DNA of 7,764 nt, from the NCBI GenBank assembly GCA_030596245.1, contig JAUVKN010000205.1:1-7764 (forward strand). Direction: 5' to 3'. Shown here in pieces: positions 7,224 to 7,764 of the stretch. The first letter of the stretch is position 1. Every line of letters starts with the position of its first letter. Both the position numbers and the translations under genes were made by a program. Origin of the DNA: Bacteroidia bacterium (lineage in GTDB: Bacteria; Bacteroidota; Bacteroidia; Bacteroidales; GCA-2748055). The notes beneath the pieces were generated by a model. The model was not told the origin of the DNA. It made no database searches and was given only the letters and a program-made list of their open reading frames with translations.

Positions 7224-7548
7224 AGTACTCATTGTTAAGTTGCTGTTTAGCCACTTTGATGCTTTCACCCTTCTGCGAAAATGGGGAAGAAAGTGATTCT
7301 TGTTTCGCCAGACAAACATCTCGGAGGCCTGACTTCATCGGGGTTGGGATGGACTGATACTGGAGATCAGCATATGGAAATGCCGGTCATGGTAAAACAG
7401 CCATCGACGGAGAATTCAGAACCATGTGGATCTTTGAACCCTATGCTGCTGAACTGGTTTTTGATCAGCTTGGCAGAAGCCAATTCGCGAGCTGGATCCC
7501 GACTTCAGTGCAAGAAACGACAAAATGGATGATTGCCCACCTGTGTAG
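7220..7548 (+). pseudogene. FAD-dependent oxidoreductase (FAD_oxidored type), multiply deleted relic
   Basis: Protein-like blocks lie in three different frames. Block 1 (7220 to about 7278) starts at an ATG overlapping the esterase stop and encodes signal-like MKYSLLSCCLATLMLSPFC. Block 2 (7281-7372, another frame) encodes MGKKVILVSPDKHLGG followed by LTSSGLGWTDTGD, the conserved start of exported FAD-dependent oxidoreductases just after their dinucleotide-binding Gly motif. Block 3 (7373 to about 7471, the frame of block 1) encodes YGNAGHGKTAIDGEF followed by MWIFEPYAAELVFDQL, the family's next conserved stretch. A last block (7471-7548, third frame) ends at TAG. From family knowledge, the Gly-rich FAD loop before block 2, several tens of residues between blocks 2 and 3, and nearly all of the remaining catalytic domain are missing. 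No functional enzyme can be made. The ATGA overlap shows it was once coupled to the esterase. Assembly error is the alternative. Confidence 0.72.
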
Positions 7549-7551
7549 CAA

Positions 7552-7572
7552 CCACGGCCCGGCGCGCCGTGG
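7552..7572. repeat. G/C-rich inverted repeat, 7-bp arms
   Basis: CCACGGC (7552-7558) and GCCGTGG (7566-7572) are perfect inverted arms around a 7-base G/C spacer, four bases after the TAG at 7546-7548. The core GGCGCGCC (7561-7568) is itself palindromic. No T-run follows, so it is not a standard intrinsic terminator. Confidence 0.6.
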
Positions 7573-7576
7573 CAAT

Positions 7577-7607
7577 TCCGCCCGGTGTTATCTTTTCACC
7601 GGGCGGA
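7577..7607. repeat. Strong G/C-rich stem-loop, 11-bp arms
   Basis: TCCGCCCGGTG (7577-7587) and CACCGGGCGGA (7597-7607) form a perfect 11-bp inverted repeat around a 9-nt loop, TTATCTTTT. It is the strongest hairpin I found in the window. No T-run follows either arm, so a factor-independent terminator is not supported. The word TTCACCGGG recurs 30 bp further on (7595 and 7625). It may be a transcript-stabilising hairpin, a mobile-element end, or part of a damaged gene. Confidence 0.6.
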
Positions 7608-7764
7608 GTCCAGCCTCCTGATTCTTCACCGGGATCGGCTTGAGGGATCCAATGGGACGGAACAAGAACGATAAAACCCTCAGGTAGTGCGATCTGGCCT
7701 TGTGAATCAGGCGTCTTGTATCAGTCTATGTTAAAAACAACATCCACATTTTCTACTCTCATAT

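Larger units (their letters stand above)
7505..7720 (-). other. Minus-strand open stretch with protein-like composition, identity unknown
   Basis: Read on the minus strand, 7720 down to 7508 encodes 71 residues ending at a TGA (7507-7505). It includes LPEGFIVLVPSHWIPQADPG, then GGWTPPGEKITPGGIATARR. Upstream in the same frame is a TGA (7723-7721), preceded by MRVENVDVVFNID from the window edge. There is no ATG, and no good start codon near the front of the open part. It could be the end of a broken gene converging on the oxidoreductase relic, or a chance reading. I do not recognise the family. Confidence 0.3.

Noticed and set aside
7281..7532. The 83-codon open frame as an intact small protein
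   Set aside because: Only its first 31 or so codons match the oxidoreductase family; the matching sequence then continues in another frame, so the remainder is out-of-frame reading.
1..7764. CRISPR array, tRNA or rRNA genes, transposase
   Set aside because: I saw no regularly spaced repeats, no cloverleaf-like or rRNA-like sequence, and no transposase motifs.

Overview
The window reads as a carbohydrate-utilisation locus of a member of the Bacteroidota or the wider FCB group. The evidence is a GH97 glycosidase lipoprotein, a secreted protein ending in a type IX secretion (T9SS) sorting domain, and A/T-rich gene starts mostly without Shine-Dalgarno sequences. The sorting-domain wording (NFPNPFNPMTTIRF, ending in MTMVK) is the style I associate with Ignavibacteria, Marinimicrobia, KSB1 and some Bacteroidia, so I do not commit to a genus.

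Left two thirds, all on the minus strand, in transcription order: an AraC-family regulator with a PocR-type sensor domain (4339-5205); a 381-bp gap with candidate operator repeats; a secreted carbohydrate-binding, DNRLRE-like, T9SS-sorted protein (2362-3957); a GH97 glycosidase lipoprotein of the apparent retaining type, starting 12 bp later (370-2349); and the first 124 codons of an MFS transporter of the anion:cation symporter (ACS) type, cut by the window edge (1-373). The transporter starts at a TTG that overlaps the GH97 stop codon. The last three genes look like one operon.

Right third, plus strand and divergent from the regulator: about 510 bp without a convincing gene but with repeats, then an intact sialate O-acetylesterase-family SGNH hydrolase with a signal peptide (5754-7223). 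Its stop overlaps the ATG of what was a FAD-dependent oxidoreductase (7220 to about 7471). That gene survives only as short homologous blocks in different frames with the intervening parts missing, so it is a pseudogene relic. The last 200 bp are more G/C-rich, with two strong inverted repeats and a minus-strand open stretch of unknown identity.

Inferred scheme: the PocR/AraC protein senses a small ligand and controls the flanking genes. The T9SS protein binds glycan outside the cell or on its surface, the esterase removes acetyl groups, GH97 cleaves an alpha-linked sugar (alpha-galactoside is the best guess), and the MFS carrier imports a sugar or sugar acid. No SusC/SusD pair is visible. 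The most unusual items are the multiply deleted oxidoreductase, the candidate operators on both sides of the regulator, and the unexplained right end.
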